A stretch of 64,000 nt of DNA, taken from positions 496,001-560,000 of the forward strand of contig NZ_CP087719.1 of NCBI RefSeq assembly GCF_020991085.1, written 5' to 3'. The DNA comes from Roseomonas sp. OT10 (GTDB lineage Bacteria > Pseudomonadota > Alphaproteobacteria > Acetobacterales > Acetobacteraceae). Below, in pieces: positions 63,815-64,000 of this stretch (position 1 is its first letter; each line of letters opens with the position of its first letter). The translations under genes were made by a program, and so were the position numbers. Under the pieces are notes generated by a model. That model was not told the DNA's origin. It made no database searches and saw only the letters and a list, made by a program, of their open reading frames with translations.

Positions 63815-64000
63815 ATGAATCATCTTGCCAATCCCGCAGAGGGGCCTCCTGCGTCGCGGCACGCCGCGGGCGGCAGCCCCAATGTCCTGGGGCGCTGGCT
63901 GACCGGGCCGCGATTCGGCGCCCTGCCGGCGCCGGCCGCGCTGCCTCCCCCCTCGCTGTCCTTTGAATTCTTCCCGCCCCGGACCGAGGCGCTGGAGGCG
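63815..64000 (+). CDS. metF: Methylenetetrahydrofolate reductase, N-terminus (partial)
   Basis: The ATG at 63815 opens a frame to the window end (62 codons). After a Pro/Ala-rich lead, LPPPSLSFEFFPPRTEALEA matches the MetF start (S-F-E-F-F-P-P-R/K), including the strand-1 Glu. The lead of about 47 residues is longer than usual, so the true start may be further in. It reduces methylene-THF for methionine synthesis. Most of the gene lies outside the window. Confidence 0.8.
   Translation, partial: MNHLANPAEGPPASRHAAGGSPNVLGRWLTGPRFGALPAPAALPPPSLSFEFFPPRTEALEA

Overview
The window is about 70% GC, densely packed and reads as ordinary chromosome of a high-GC alphaproteobacterium. The best guess is Acetobacteraceae (Roseomonas or a relative). 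Support comes from the Lrp / trxB / LsrB-type LysR order, the carA-yqeY-dnaG-rpoD and carB-greA neighbourhoods, a CarA with an N-terminal helix-turn-helix extension, GMC dehydrogenase genes with a gluconate-dehydrogenase subunit 3, and the overall codon bias. The taxonomic call is inference. There is no rRNA, no CRISPR array and no complete prophage.

Layout. 1-469: end of an IS3-family insertion sequence. 0.5-6.5 kb: an unknown protein, then a CHAT-protease lipoprotein with a two-partner-secretion (FhaC/ShlB-like) outer-membrane transporter. 6.6-11.3 kb: an isolated four-gene block resembling phage receptor-binding parts (small tail proteins, SGNH hydrolase, pectate-lyase-fold tailspike). 11.6-15.3 kb: a complete PotFGHI-like polyamine ABC importer. 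15.4-18.6 kb: a hybrid histidine kinase translationally coupled to a double-domain KaiC-like ATPase. 18.9-25.7 kb: two paralogous class I aminotransferases around two alpha/beta hydrolases, a tandem GNAT and a DinB protein. 25.7-27.6 kb: a DUF4105-like membrane protein and a haloacetate-dehalogenase-like enzyme. 28.1-33.0 kb: a tightly coupled FAD oxidase / NMT1-like binding protein / cytosine-deaminase-like operon under a divergent LysR. 33.2-36.8 kb: lsrB-trxB-lrp and a TctC-type binding protein. 37.2-45.8 kb: threonine ammonia-lyase, greA, carB and carA, with four extra genes between carB and carA. 45.9-51.6 kb: yqeY, host attachment protein, dnaG, rpoD, GNAT. 51.6-55.0 kb: GMC oxidoreductase, its subunit 3, a glyoxalase, cytochrome c and an RHH protein. 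55-58 kb: membrane (H+-translocating) and soluble pyrophosphatases. 58-64 kb: secreted MetX-like hydrolase, a tRNA with anticodon CAU, ettA, GNAT, mlaC, mlaA and the start of metF.

The most striking features are two. First, a dispersed intergenic repeat of about 290-320 bp fills every one of the four gaps longer than 300 bp; its central hairpin keeps perfect pairing although the stem sequence differs between copies, which argues for a selected structure. Second, carA encodes a carbamoyl-phosphate synthase small subunit fused to a YdaS-like DNA-binding domain, and a 17-bp palindrome sits exactly between the candidate -35 and -10 boxes of its own promoter, suggesting a self-regulating biosynthetic enzyme. 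The CHAT/TpsB pair without a visible TpsA partner and the orphan tail-fibre block are also worth follow-up.
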